Source: Thermococcus thermotolerans (GTDB lineage: Archaea > Methanobacteriota_B > Thermococci > Thermococcales > Thermococcaceae). From it: a DNA stretch of 64,000 nt. The stretch covers positions 186,001 to 250,000 of the forward strand of contig NZ_CP102602.1 of assembly GCF_024707485.1 (NCBI RefSeq). The letters are read 5' to 3'. Positions 1-7,970 of the stretch are shown here, piece after piece; position 1 is the stretch's first letter; each line of letters begins with the position of its first letter. The position numbers and the translations under genes are program-made. Below the pieces are notes generated by a model. The model saw only the letters and a program-made list of their open reading frames with translations. It made no database searches and was not told where the DNA came from.

Positions 1-1
1 G

Positions 2-136
2 GTAGTTCTTAGAACCAGCTCCTACCGCGGTCACTACAGGCTCAACATGACCGTCCTTAAGGCACCTCCCGACTACGTCTCTGCAGTGGGTGACCACTCG
101 ATACCGATTGACTCCTTAATAAAGCCCCTGCTCTAG
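2..136 (+). CDS. 3' end of an unrecognised gene cut by the window edge
   Basis: A frame open from the first bases runs to TAG at 134-136 and encodes 44 residues (ending DSLIKPLL). I do not recognise the family. Its stop codon overlaps the stop of the convergent EcfT gene (the shared bases read CTAG), so it is either the tail of a longer gene or a chance open frame. The composition (Arg, Tyr, hydrophobic alternation) looks protein-like, which favours a real tail. Confidence 0.45.
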   Translation, partial: VVLRTSSYRGHYRLNMTVLKAPPDYVSAVGDHSIPIDSLIKPLL

Positions 137-894
137 TCATATATACTTATATGTCCCAGCCCAAGGCCGTATCGGACGTAGAGCGCCAGCGCAAAGAGGA
201 GCAGGAGGGCGGTCATGGCAAGATAGTCCCTACAGGTCATCTCGATGTCATAGAGAAACGTCCTTTTCTTGGTGGCACCGAGGGCGCGGCTCTCTAGGGC
301 TATGCTCAGCTCGTGGGCAGTCTTGAGGGACGCTACAAGAAGGGGTATAAGGACTGCGCTCATTCTCTTCATCCTGACCAAGAAGTTGCCCTTCTCCACC
401 TCCCATCCCCGGCTTTTCTGGGCGTCCATAATGTTGCCAGTCAGGATGTAGAGGGTGGGAATGTAGCGGAGTGCTATTGAAATCGTCAGACCGAACTCGT
501 AGGGCATACCCAGCTTCACAAAGCCGAGGATCAGGTCGCGCTGGCTCGTCGTCATCAGAAGCATGAACGTCAGCAGGGCGAAGGTCAGCAGGCGCATCGA
601 GAAGGAGATGCCGAAGAGAAGCCCCTCAAGCCTCGGCTTGTATATCAGGGGCCATATCACAATGGTTATAATGACTATCGGAATGAGGGGCTTCAGAAGG
701 TGGAGCACTTCCCTAATTTCAATTTTCCCGAGAGCTTTGGCTGATATGAGAGTGAGAAAGAACAGCGGGATCAGGAAAAGGGGGTCATTGTAGAGCATTA
801 TTGCGGCGATTCCGGCGAGGGTCCCGATTATCTTGACCCTCGGATCGAGGCTGTGAAGCAGGGAGTCCCTCTCGAAGTAGAAGGGATATATCAT
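133..894 (-). CDS. ecfT: Energy-coupling factor transporter transmembrane protein EcfT (CbiQ/BioN type)
   Basis: A 253-residue integral membrane protein that in ECF transporters couples the ATPase to a substrate-binding S component. Several hydrophobic segments lie in the first 120 residues. A cytoplasmic stretch around residues 150-215 carries the coupling-helix motif types expected of the family (AQKSRGWE near 158 and ALESRALG near 199, both of the Ala-x-x-x-Arg-Gly/Ala form). The start ATG overlaps the EcfA stop (ATGA), so the two are translationally coupled. BirA upstream and divergent BioY suggest that biotin is the substrate; a shared, multi-substrate EcfT is also possible. Confidence 0.9.
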   Translation of the reverse strand: MIYPFYFERDSLLHSLDPRVKIIGTLAGIAAIMLYNDPLFLIPLFFLTLISAKALGKIEIREVLHLLKPLIPIVIITIVIWPLIYKPRLEGLLFGISFSMRLLTFALLTFMLLMTTSQRDLILGFVKLGMPYEFGLTISIALRYIPTLYILTGNIMDAQKSRGWEVEKGNFLVRMKRMSAVLIPLLVASLKTAHELSIALESRALGATKKRTFLYDIEMTCRDYLAMTALLLLFALALYVRYGLGLGHISIYD

Positions 895-1682
895 CGTGAA
901 CCACCCGCCAGGGCGTTTATGACCTCCGAGGTGCTCCTAACAAACCCTATTCCGAGTTTTTCGCTTATTCTGAGGAGCTCCGGTTTTTCAAGCCCGTAGT
1001 CGTGCAGTTCGAGGGAGAAGAACTCCTCCACTGGACCGTCGAAGACCTTCCTGCCCCTGTGGAGCAGAACTACCCTCTCGGCCAGCTCCAGAACCAGATC
1101 CATATCGTGGGTGATGAGGAGTATTCCATGACCGCCTTTTCTCAGTTCGCGTATGGTCTTGACGACTCCTGCGGCGTTTCTGGCGTCCAGGCCGGTCGTT
1201 GGTTCATCCAGAATGAGGTACTTCGGCTTCATGGCCAGGACGCAGGCTATCGCCAGTCTCTGCTTTTCACCGCCGCTGAGGGAGTAGGGTGCCCTCTCTT
1301 CGTAACCCTCAAGGTTGACGGTTTTCAGTGCCCATCTTACCCTGCTCTCGACCTCTTCCTCACTCAAACCGAGATTCTTTGGCCCGAATGCAACCTCCCT
1401 GAAGACACTCTCCTCAAAGAACATGTGCTCCGGGTTCTGAAAGACATAGCCGACTATTCTGCTTAGTTCGGCGACGGTATGTTCCCTGGTGTCCATTCCA
1501 TCGACGATTACCTTTCCCTTCGTGGGCTTCAGGAGGCCGTTGAAGTGCTTAGCCAGCGTCGTCTTTCCACTTCCGTTCTGGCCCACCAGAGCCACTATCT
1601 CCTCGCCCATCTCGAAGTCTATGCCTCTCAGCGCCTCTCTCCCGTTCTCGTAGATATGCCAGACGTTCTCAGCCCTCAGCAT
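891..1682 (-). CDS. ecfA: ECF transporter ATP-binding protein EcfA (CbiO/BioM type)
   Basis: A cytoplasmic ABC ATPase of about 263 residues, the motor of the biotin ECF transporter. Visible motifs are Walker A (GQNGSGKTTL, near residue 35), the Q-loop (VFQNPEHMFF), the signature LSGGEKQRLAIA, Walker B (YLILDEPTTGLD) and the switch His (LLITHDMD). I place the start at the ATG at 1682, with GGAAG ahead of it; a TTG start at 1691 is less likely. It overlaps the end of birA by 14 bases and the start of ecfT by 4, which indicates one operon. A single ATPase implies a homodimer or a partner encoded elsewhere. Confidence 0.92.
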   Translation of the reverse strand: MLRAENVWHIYENGREALRGIDFEMGEEIVALVGQNGSGKTTLAKHFNGLLKPTKGKVIVDGMDTREHTVAELSRIVGYVFQNPEHMFFEESVFREVAFGPKNLGLSEEEVESRVRWALKTVNLEGYEERAPYSLSGGEKQRLAIACVLAMKPKYLILDEPTTGLDARNAAGVVKTIRELRKGGHGILLITHDMDLVLELAERVVLLHRGRKVFDGPVEEFFSLELHDYGLEKPELLRISEKLGIGFVRSTSEVINALAGGSR

Positions 1683-2442
1683 CGCTTTCAACTTCCGACT
1701 GCTGATTTAAAAAAGTTCCCAGTGAGAGTTTGAGTTCCCGGAACAGCTTCCTGGAGACCTCTATGAGTGTGGGTGCCCTTCCGAGCACACGTACCATGGA
1801 CGTCGCATCATCCGGCACAGGATTGGAAACGTTCAGCCCAACCCCAATGATGGCGTATCGGACCATATCCAGCTCCCCTGCCGCCTCCAGAAGGACGCCC
1901 GCTATCTTTTTTCCTCCTGTATAGACCCCCTCCTCAAGAACCTCCGCAGGGATCCCGTAATCTCTGAGGGTTCTCGCAACCGCTTTGAGGGAGGGCTCCA
2001 TGAGGTTTCCAACGTCTGTAAGCCTAATCCTTGGCCTCAGAATCACCGAGAAGTACAGGCCTCCCCTCCTCGAAAGCCACCGCCCTCCCCGACGGGCCCT
2101 TCCTGCGGTCTGCTCCTCCGCTATGACAAACGTCCACTCCGGTTCTCCCCTCTCAGCGAGCCTCCCAGCGACCTCCATGGTTGACGGCGTCTTCAAAAGG
2201 TAGTAGCTCCTGACGTCAAGCTCCCAGGGATATGGCTTTTCGGGGGTGGAAATGAGCCGGTAACCTTTTCCTGTGGTCTCTATCTCGTACCCGAGGGCCT
2301 GGAGCTCTTTAATGTGCTTCCATATGGAGACCCTTGAAACACCCAGCTCCCTGGCTATCTCCTCCCCTGATACCATCCTCCTGCTCTTCATCATGGACAG
2401 TATTCCCCTCTTCACCGGACTGTCCTTTATCATCCCCCTCAT
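1669..2442 (-). CDS. birA: Biotin-protein ligase with N-terminal HTH domain (BirA)
   Basis: About 257 residues. An N-terminal winged helix (residues 10-65, GEEIARELGVSRVSIWKHI) precedes the catalytic ligase domain. The ligase domain carries a biotinyl-AMP-binding motif of the GRGRRGR type (AGRARRGGRWLS near 115), GGLYFSVILRP, and the KIAGVLLE segment holding the catalytic-region Lys. It activates biotin and attaches it to carboxylase or decarboxylase carrier domains; the HTH domain predicts that it also acts as a biotin-responsive repressor. The first gene of the birA-ecfA-ecfT operon, it faces bioY across a short shared promoter with an inverted repeat. The start is ambiguous: TTG 2451, ATG 2442 or ATG 2433. 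ATG 2442 would give a very short leader. Confidence 0.92.
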   Translation of the reverse strand: MRGMIKDSPVKRGILSMMKSRRMVSGEEIARELGVSRVSIWKHIKELQALGYEIETTGKGYRLISTPEKPYPWELDVRSYYLLKTPSTMEVAGRLAERGEPEWTFVIAEEQTAGRARRGGRWLSRRGGLYFSVILRPRIRLTDVGNLMEPSLKAVARTLRDYGIPAEVLEEGVYTGGKKIAGVLLEAAGELDMVRYAIIGVGLNVSNPVPDDATSMVRVLGRAPTLIEVSRKLFRELKLSLGTFLNQQSEVESDAEG

Positions 2443-2455
2443 AGCGACCAATTTT

Positions 2456-2484
2456 CGTTAACTAAAACGTTTTAAAGATTAACG
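2456..2484. promoter_or_regulatory. Divergent birA/bioY promoter with BirA-like operator
   Basis: An inverted repeat of CGTTAA (2456-2461) and TTAACG (2479-2484) is separated by 17 bp, with imperfect matches continuing outward. The TATA-like sequence GTTTTAAAG (about 2469-2477) lies inside the spacer, so a dimer bound to the arms would cover the core promoter of both genes. Spacing and arm composition resemble known bacterial BirA sites (arms of the TTGT-AAC type with a spacer near 15 bp), and BirA here carries an HTH domain. Binding is inferred. Confidence 0.6.
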
Positions 2485-2508
2485 GAAGTGCTCCCGAATG
2501 GTGGTCAA

Positions 2509-3027
2509 ATGAGAGCACGCGATGTAGCCTTTGCAGGTCTCTTCGCGGCCCTGACAGCAGTGGGGGCTCAGATCAGCATTCCAGTGGGGCCAGTTCCCGT
2601 AACACTTCAGGTGTTCCTCGTTCTCCTTAGCGGACTCGTTCTCGGGGCGAGACTCGGCTTTTTGAGCCAGCTGGTTTACGTTCTTATGGGTGCCGTGGGC
2701 ATCCCGGTATTTGCCAACTTTCATGGAGGGTTTGCAGTCCTCTACGGGCCAACCGGCGGATACATAGTGGCCTTCCCCATAGCGGCATTTCTTGCGGGTT
2801 ATATAACCGAAAAATCCGGGGGAAAAACCGGAATGATTGTCGGCTCTCTTGCCGGGGTTGGGGTCATATACCTCCTCGGCTGGCTGAGACTCGGCCTGTT
2901 CCTCGCGGGAGACTTTCACAAAGCGTTTCTCCTTGGGGTGCTACCCTTCATTCCCGTGGATGTTATAAAAGCCGCCCTGGCGGTTTTGATAGCCGACAGG
3001 GTGAGAAAAGCAATAGATCTGGGGTGA
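2509..3027 (+). CDS. bioY: Biotin-specific ECF S component BioY
   Basis: A 172-residue membrane protein that binds and imports biotin together with EcfA/EcfT. Family features are the N-terminal AFAGLFAALTAVGAQISIP segment, the Pro/Val-rich loop after it, LVYVLMGAVGIPVFA, GPTGGYIVAFP, and a C-terminal PVDVIKAALA helix near the BioY consensus. About six hydrophobic helices are visible. I chose the ATG at 2509, preceded by GGTGGTC; a GTG at 2488 in the same frame would add seven unlikely residues. It is divergent from birA and shares the operator-like element. The next gene is convergent. Confidence 0.95.
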   Translation: MRARDVAFAGLFAALTAVGAQISIPVGPVPVTLQVFLVLLSGLVLGARLGFLSQLVYVLMGAVGIPVFANFHGGFAVLYGPTGGYIVAFPIAAFLAGYITEKSGGKTGMIVGSLAGVGVIYLLGWLRLGLFLAGDFHKAFLLGVLPFIPVDVIKAALAVLIADRVRKAIDLG

Positions 3028-3032
3028 TGGCG

Positions 3033-4064
3033 TCACCAGTCCGCCATCGCCTCTTCAAGTATTCCTACCGCCTGCTTCTGATGAAGCGCTGCCTTTCTCA
3101 AATCTATGAAGATGTAGATTCTCGGGAAGTTCGCCACAACCGGGCCGTACTGGCTTGCGTTGGCGTAGTATTCTGCAGCCGTGTCGTTCTGGACGGTCGC
3201 CAGTCCCAGGGTCTCGTTGTCCATGCCTCCCGCAACGGCCTCTTCGTACAGGGCGTTGTATCTCTCAAGGTTCCTGTGGTACTGGATGTAGTAGTAGAAG
3301 TTGAAGAGCATCACGTTTATTCCCCTCTGAACCGGTGTCTCCGGAGCCGGTGCCATCTGGGAATATCCGAGGTTATTCATGACCATCTCGGTGTAGAACG
3401 CTTTCCATTCGGGGCCTCTTCTGGCAACGCTGTACTCAATGGTCAGGCCGGTAACGAAGACCTTGCCGTTTCCTAGGGTGTATATTGCGGTACTTGGCTT
3501 GCCGTAGTCTGGGCTTCCTGTGGGTGCCTGGACGGTTATTATCTCCGCATCGGCAGGTAGGCCAACGAAGTAGCCGTGACTGGCGTAGCTGCTGTAGAGC
3601 GTCGTGTTGTTGGCTATCACGTAATCGTAGTTCGAATAGCTCCGTATTATAGTTACGTTTCTTGGAAGGGGCGTCGTCCAAAGCCCGCCGTTCCATCCCC
3701 AGTTGGCGGCATGAATCTCAAGAACCTTTCCTGCTTTCACATAGTCTTCCAGTTTTCCCATCTGGGGTCCTATCTGGTCGTAAAAGCTCTGGGGCTGGTC
3801 GCTTACAATGATGATCATGTCATATGTGTCTATGAGATCCTGAGTTGTCTTGTTCTGAAGCTCAATGCCAGTCATAACATCGTACGGAACCCCCATGTCA
3901 GTGAGGGTGTCCTCGACCGCCGGCGAGTTCCATGCGTTCACGTTCTTAAGGATCAACACGTTGTATTCGCTCAGCGGTTTTGCAGAAACGGTAGTGGGTC
4001 CTAACACCGCCATCAGACTAAACAGTACGAGCAGCGATAACGCTGCGCTCAAAATTTTTTTCAT
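3033..4064 (-). CDS. Secreted protein with glutamine-amidotransferase-like fold
   Basis: 343 residues. A signal peptide (MKK then a hydrophobic core to about residue 28, cleavage near VSA-KP) shows that it is exported. The mature part begins with a Rossmann-like alternation (YNVLILKN, MIIIVSD, DYVKAGKVLEIHAAN, GNGKVFVTGLT), the pattern seen in ThuA/DUF4350-like amidotransferase-fold proteins, but I see no catalytic Cys. Residues 240-343 are alpha-helical and rich in Tyr/Asn. ATG 4064 has GGAGAGA 8 bases upstream. It is convergent with bioY and monocistronic. Function unknown; a surface or substrate-binding role is possible. Confidence 0.75.
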   Translation of the reverse strand: MKKILSAALSLLVLFSLMAVLGPTTVSAKPLSEYNVLILKNVNAWNSPAVEDTLTDMGVPYDVMTGIELQNKTTQDLIDTYDMIIIVSDQPQSFYDQIGPQMGKLEDYVKAGKVLEIHAANWGWNGGLWTTPLPRNVTIIRSYSNYDYVIANNTTLYSSYASHGYFVGLPADAEIITVQAPTGSPDYGKPSTAIYTLGNGKVFVTGLTIEYSVARRGPEWKAFYTEMVMNNLGYSQMAPAPETPVQRGINVMLFNFYYYIQYHRNLERYNALYEEAVAGGMDNETLGLATVQNDTAAEYYANASQYGPVVANFPRIYIFIDLRKAALHQKQAVGILEEAMADW

Positions 4065-4192
4065 AATAAATCTCTCCTTTTGGTCCGAACCGGGCAGAAG
4101 AACCTGTGGAGCCCTACCCTTAATACATTGTAGGTCTCACACTATTTAAGTATTCCTGCATTAATTTGGGAAATCCCCAAAGTGAATTTACC

Positions 4193-4789
4193 TCACAGCT
4201 TCCGGAGGGTCTCGGCCGCGAATCTAACGTCAAAGGAGTTCCTCACCCTGAAAAAGCTCAGCGTCACCTTCGGGTTCCTCTTCGCCAGCTCCTCAATGGA
4301 CAGCGGTTCATAATCCAGGAACTCCGTTACCCGGCCCAGATTCCGGTAGCCCTCAGCCAGGGCCGCATTAATGGCATCGGCAAGGGCGTCAGGATCGTAA
4401 ACCGCGTGCGTAACCTCCGCCGTCCCGTCCTTCCAGACAGGTATCAGCGCCTCCGGCTCGTTCTCGTAGAAGAGTCCGATCATGTAGTTTACGAGAAAGG
4501 GCATTATCAGGGGCATGTTTCCCTCGGCCAGAAAGAACGGCTCCCTATGGAGGGCCTTCAGGAGGGCTTCCATCCTGCTCCTCGCGGAAACGGGAAGGGG
4601 ATTCGAGACGTGAAGGGAATAAGTCCTGAGCTTGTCCTTTCTGACCACCGTTATGGCATCCTCTATCCTCTTGCTCATGAGGAGCCTCTGCTCGGTGAGC
4701 TTAACAACGGGCTCATCCGCAACGGGAAGGGTGTAGTTCTCCCACCGTTTTTCTGGGAAGGCCAGGATTACCCCGAGCATGGTTACCAT
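4193..4789 (-). CDS. Diverged MobA-like nucleotidyltransferase homologue
   Basis: 198 residues. The order of elements follows the MobA/NTP-transferase fold: GVILAFPEKRW at the N terminus where the family has the nucleotide loop AGGxSxRxG, a substrate segment LPVADEPVVKLTEQRL, then LAEGNMPLIMPFLVNYM where the family has a metal-binding ACDMPFL-type motif, and ALIPVWKDGTAEVTHAVYD, typical of MobA (PV..DG...PLHA.Y). Both signature motifs have lost key residues (the glycines of the loop; Asp replaced by Asn). It may bind a ligand without transferring nucleotides, or act on another substrate. The start may instead be ATG 4780. Confidence 0.6.
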   Translation of the reverse strand: MVTMLGVILAFPEKRWENYTLPVADEPVVKLTEQRLLMSKRIEDAITVVRKDKLRTYSLHVSNPLPVSARSRMEALLKALHREPFFLAEGNMPLIMPFLVNYMIGLFYENEPEALIPVWKDGTAEVTHAVYDPDALADAINAALAEGYRNLGRVTEFLDYEPLSIEELAKRNPKVTLSFFRVRNSFDVRFAAETLRKL

Positions 4790-4829
4790 CTCAACTCGCC
4801 CTTTAAAAATCCAGCGTTTTGAAATTTTG

Positions 4830-4985
4830 AAGGAGTTCTGTTACTGAAGCCTTGGCAAATCTGGGCGATGCTTCCAACCACAGCCGAACGCTCTTTGTGC
4901 TCGTCGGAAGGGTCATCAAGCCCTCCACCCGGAGATTAAGAACGTCTATCCGGAGCACATTGAGGAAGCAAAGGGGTGCTTGATT
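4830..4985 (+). pseudogene. Frameshifted remnant of a HEPN-like protein
   Basis: No intact gene lies here, but two adjacent frames give protein-like pieces that join naturally. The first is ALANLGDASNHSRTLF (about 4847-4894). After a one-base shift near 4910 comes HPEIKNVYPEHIEEA (about 4923-4967), ending at TGA 4980. The style resembles the C-terminal part of HEPN-type proteins, which often accompany nucleotidyltransferases or toxins. It sits directly beside the vapBC pair, consistent with a degraded toxin-antitoxin neighbourhood. The assignment to HEPN is tentative. Confidence 0.35.
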
Positions 4986-5310
4986 ACACGCTCTGAAGGT
5001 CCAGTCCTTCAAACTCCTCTTTTATCCACTCGAAGTGCCTGTCCTTCGTGACGAGCGTCAGCTCCCGGTTTATTGCAACAGCCGCAACGATGGCATCAAC
5101 CGCCGGGACTGGCGTTCCCCTCTTCACCATCGCCTGCGATATCTTGATCGCGAGCAAATAGTCCTCAAGGCCCGGTGTTATGACCCTAAGGCCAAGCTCA
5201 AGCGCCCTCGGAAACTCGACGATGTTGAGAACCGTTGTGTATCCATCGAGTTTCTCACCGGATTTGAGGGCATCGATTAGGAAGTTCGTGTCGTAGAGAG
5301 CCTTTTCCAT
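4984..5310 (-). CDS. vapC: VapC-type PIN-domain toxin ribonuclease
   Basis: 108 residues, a usual PIN toxin size or slightly short. Acidic residues in the expected order: YDTNFLIDAL at the N terminus (Asp 7), NIVEFPRALE (Glu 32), PAVDAIVAAVA (Asp near 78) and TLVTKDRHFEWI (Asp near 95). It should cleave RNA and be inhibited by the upstream antitoxin. Its start lies 33 bases inside the end of the antitoxin gene, so the two are translated together. Confidence 0.9.
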   Translation of the reverse strand: MEKALYDTNFLIDALKSGEKLDGYTTVLNIVEFPRALELGLRVITPGLEDYLLAIKISQAMVKRGTPVPAVDAIVAAVAINRELTLVTKDRHFEWIKEEFEGLDLQSV

Positions 5311-5549
5311 TCCGCATCCCTCGTTTCTTTGAGTGCTTCCTCGTACTTCTCGACTGGGGTTTCCTTAAGCTCCTTTCTAAACTCGTCCCCAAGGAGGGAG
5401 AGCACTTCGTCCGAACTAAGCTCCTCAGCCTCGATTTTCGCTAAATATTCCGCTATTGCTCTCCTCGCAACCTCGCTCCACTTTATCTCCGGGTGCTTTT
5501 TCATACGCCTGTAAAGATCGGGGGGAACTGACAGGGTTATGTTGGGCAT
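5277..5549 (-). CDS. vapB: VapB-type antitoxin (ribbon-helix-helix)
   Basis: 90 residues. The first 45 form a ribbon-helix-helix: strand NITLSVPPDLYRRM, then helices around WSEVARRAIAEYLAKIEAE. The acidic/basic C-terminal tail (ELKETPVEKYEEALKETRDAEW) is the part expected to wrap the PIN toxin. The ATG at 5549 has GGTGATAG just ahead. It should neutralise VapC and repress its own promoter. Confidence 0.85.
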   Translation of the reverse strand: MPNITLSVPPDLYRRMKKHPEIKWSEVARRAIAEYLAKIEAEELSSDEVLSLLGDEFRKELKETPVEKYEEALKETRDAEWKRLSTTRTS

Positions 5550-5618
5550 GCTATCACCACACAGAATTATGTGAATTCATATATTTAAGTGTTGTTCCTC
5601 AAGGAAAAGTAAAGAAAG

Positions 5619-7517
5619 TCAATCCTTCAACCACCTCTCCATCCACCCCGCTATCAGCTCCAAGCGCTTGACCCTGTGCTTCGGCTTGCCACTTCTGCTT
5701 AAGTCGTGGTTCTCGCCGGGGAAGATGGCCAGCTCAACGGTCTTGCCCAGGTATTTGAGCGCCGTGTAGAACTGGAGAGCCTCGGGAAGCCAGCAGCGGT
5801 AGTCCTCCATCGAGTGGATTATGAGGAGTGGTGTTTCCACGTTCGGCGCGTACTTCAGCGGGCTCTTCTCCCAGTAGCCGTCGGTGTTGCCCCAGGGGTC
5901 GCCGCCTATCTGGTCGGGCGCGAAGAAGTAGCCGATGTCTGTCGTCCCGAAGAAGCTCACCCAGTTGGAGATTGAGCGTTGCGTAACGGCCGCCTTAAAC
6001 CGCTTCGTGTGTCCGACTATCCAGTTGGTCATGAAGCCGCCGTAGGAGCCGCCGGTGACGCCGAGCCTTTCCCCGTCGATGAAGTCGAATCTCTTCAGGG
6101 CCTCATCAACGACCTCCATGAGGTCAAGGTAATCCCTCTCACCGTAGTGCTCCCTTATGTCGGCGAAGTCCTCGCCGTAGCCGTCGCTTCCTCTTGGATT
6201 GGAGAAGATTACCACGAAACCCTTGGCGGTCAGAACATGGAACTCGTGCATGAAGGAGTAGCCGTAAGCCGTCTTCGGCCCGCCGTGAATCTCAAGAACG
6301 GCCGGATACTTTTTGCCCGGCTCAAAGTCAACGGGCTTCATAATCCAAGCGTCAATCTCAACGCCGTCGCTGGCCCTGACGGTGAAGTGTTCCGGCTTCG
6401 AGAGTTTGTAGTCCTTAATCCAGCCGTTGAAGTCCGTAACCTTCTTTTCTTTTCCATCCTTGAGAACGTAGAGCTCCGTCGGAGTGACCGCGTCCTGGGC
6501 GGTGAAGGCTATGTAGTCCCCAATGGCAAAGCTCTCGACGCTTCTATCGCCGCCGATGACACGCTCGATTTTCCCCTCAAGGTTTACCCTGAAGAGGTTC
6601 GCCCTCGGGCCATCCGTTGCCACGTAATAAACCCAGCCGTCCCTAAAAACCAGCTCTGCTCTCTGGCTTCCCCGGACGTCGCAGTTGAGGGAGTTGTATG
6701 CCGAGCGGTCGAGTTTAGCTGTGAGCTTCCTTAGCTCTCCCGTCTCAGGGTTGTAATGGTATATGTGCGTGTTCGTCGGAATGCCCCTCTGGCGCGTGTT
6801 TGCCTTGAGGATGAACGTACCGTCGTCGAGAGGAATGAAGTCCTGAACGCTCCACTCTCCGGGGGTGAGCCTTTTCGCCCTCCTGCCCTCAAGGACGTAG
6901 AGATCGCTCACCATGGGCTTTCTCTCACGGTCCTCCTGGGCGATGAAGTGGAGCTTCCCATCGTGGAAGCGAACCTGCGAGACGTCGAGGTTCTTCGGCG
7001 TTACGCGCCTCTTTCTGCCTGTCTCAAGGTCAACGAGGTAAACAACGCTTCTCTTCCCGTAGACCCAGCCGACGCCGTTGAACCAGAACGGTATCTCCCT
7101 GATGAGGTGGACGTCGTCCTTCGGCTTCTTCTCGACGTCTATTGGAGTAACGACCGCTATGCTTTTACCATCCTCTGTGAAGCGAAGGTTTTTGATGCCA
7201 TACTTGAACTTCGCTAAAAGCCTTGCCTCGCCGCCGTCCGTTGGAATGACGTAGAGCTCGGCTTCCTTGCTTTCCCTGTCTCGCTTCGAGGTGAAGGCTA
7301 TCAGCTTCCCGTCAGGGGAGAAGCGCGGATTTGAGTCCTTCTTTCCGGAGGTGAAGGGCCTAACCTTTCTGCCGTCGTAGAGGTAGAGCCTCGAGAAGTA
7401 GTCGTCCTTCTCAACGCTTATCTCCGTCACCTGAAAGACGAGCCTTTTCCTGAAGGCATCAATGTTCCCAACGAGCTTGAACTTTCCGAGGTCTTTAATA
7501 TCCAATCCCTCAGTCAT
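5619..7517 (-). CDS. S9-family acylaminoacyl-peptidase/oligopeptidase
   Basis: 632 residues from ATG 7517 (GGTGG upstream; a GTG at 7526 is less likely). The N-terminal 370 residues are a beta-propeller built of WD/TolB-like blades (RFSPDGKLIAFTSKRD, LRFTEDGKSIAVVTP). The C-terminal alpha/beta hydrolase has the nucleophile elbow GGSYGGFMTNW near residue 490, the catalytic Asp in HSMEDYRCW near 568 and the catalytic His in GENHDLSR near 603; HGGPKTAYG forms the oxyanion region. It releases N-blocked amino acids or cleaves short peptides in the cytoplasm. No signal peptide. Family members of 600-640 residues are common in Thermococcales. Confidence 0.92.
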   Translation of the reverse strand: MTEGLDIKDLGKFKLVGNIDAFRKRLVFQVTEISVEKDDYFSRLYLYDGRKVRPFTSGKKDSNPRFSPDGKLIAFTSKRDRESKEAELYVIPTDGGEARLLAKFKYGIKNLRFTEDGKSIAVVTPIDVEKKPKDDVHLIREIPFWFNGVGWVYGKRSVVYLVDLETGRKRRVTPKNLDVSQVRFHDGKLHFIAQEDRERKPMVSDLYVLEGRRAKRLTPGEWSVQDFIPLDDGTFILKANTRQRGIPTNTHIYHYNPETGELRKLTAKLDRSAYNSLNCDVRGSQRAELVFRDGWVYYVATDGPRANLFRVNLEGKIERVIGGDRSVESFAIGDYIAFTAQDAVTPTELYVLKDGKEKKVTDFNGWIKDYKLSKPEHFTVRASDGVEIDAWIMKPVDFEPGKKYPAVLEIHGGPKTAYGYSFMHEFHVLTAKGFVVIFSNPRGSDGYGEDFADIREHYGERDYLDLMEVVDEALKRFDFIDGERLGVTGGSYGGFMTNWIVGHTKRFKAAVTQRSISNWVSFFGTTDIGYFFAPDQIGGDPWGNTDGYWEKSPLKYAPNVETPLLIIHSMEDYRCWLPEALQFYTALKYLGKTVELAIFPGENHDLSRSGKPKHRVKRLELIAGWMERWLKD

Positions 7518-7591
7518 AGAAACCACCGGGTTAATCTCTGCCTTTTCGTATAAAAGCTTAGCGTTTCGATTGAAATTTAAATAAAAGGGGC

Positions 7592-7960
7592 TCAGTGTTT
7601 TGAGGCATTTCCATATTTAGATATAACTAGTGTAGAAACCCCATAGAAAATACTAATAATGGCCCCAAAGGTTATATAACGGACTAGTTGGGAATACCCT
7701 CCAAGGAATATTTTGATCAATAGTACGGCTGTAGTTGCTGTTATTATAATGGTGACTCCGTAGCTCCTACTTTTGTTTTTTGAAAAAAGAAGTCCACTTA
7801 AATACCAGTATTCAATTGTAACTGCCGTTGTGATCATCACGAGAATCAGACTATCTACCACCCAGTTTTGAGGATTTGTTTCTCGGATATCTAATATTGC
7901 CCCACTTAAAAAGAAAAACGAGAAAAACATTGAATACAAGAATTTTCTCTTTTTGGTCAT
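7592..7960 (-). CDS. Small four-helix membrane protein, possible immunity protein
   Basis: About 122 residues from ATG 7960 (GGTGA upstream; a start at 8002 would overlap the previous gene). Hydrophobic helices at roughly residues 7-25, 36-57, 65-85 and 95-113, with basic residues between them. No known family recognised. It begins 10 bases after the stop of the Cys-rich secreted protein, so the two are almost surely co-transcribed. Both are clearly richer in A+T than flanking genes. The small multi-helix form and the position resemble bacteriocin immunity proteins, but this is inference. Confidence 0.6.
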   Translation of the reverse strand: MTKKRKFLYSMFFSFFFLSGAILDIRETNPQNWVVDSLILVMITTAVTIEYWYLSGLLFSKNKSRSYGVTIIITATTAVLLIKIFLGGYSQLVRYITFGAIISIFYGVSTLVISKYGNASKH

Positions 7961-7970
7961 TCCAATCACC

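Noticed and set aside
4803-5012. A 69-codon minus-strand frame between the MobA-like gene and vapC
   Set aside because: No RBS and no protein-like pattern; the plus strand reading as a broken HEPN-like remnant explains the region better.
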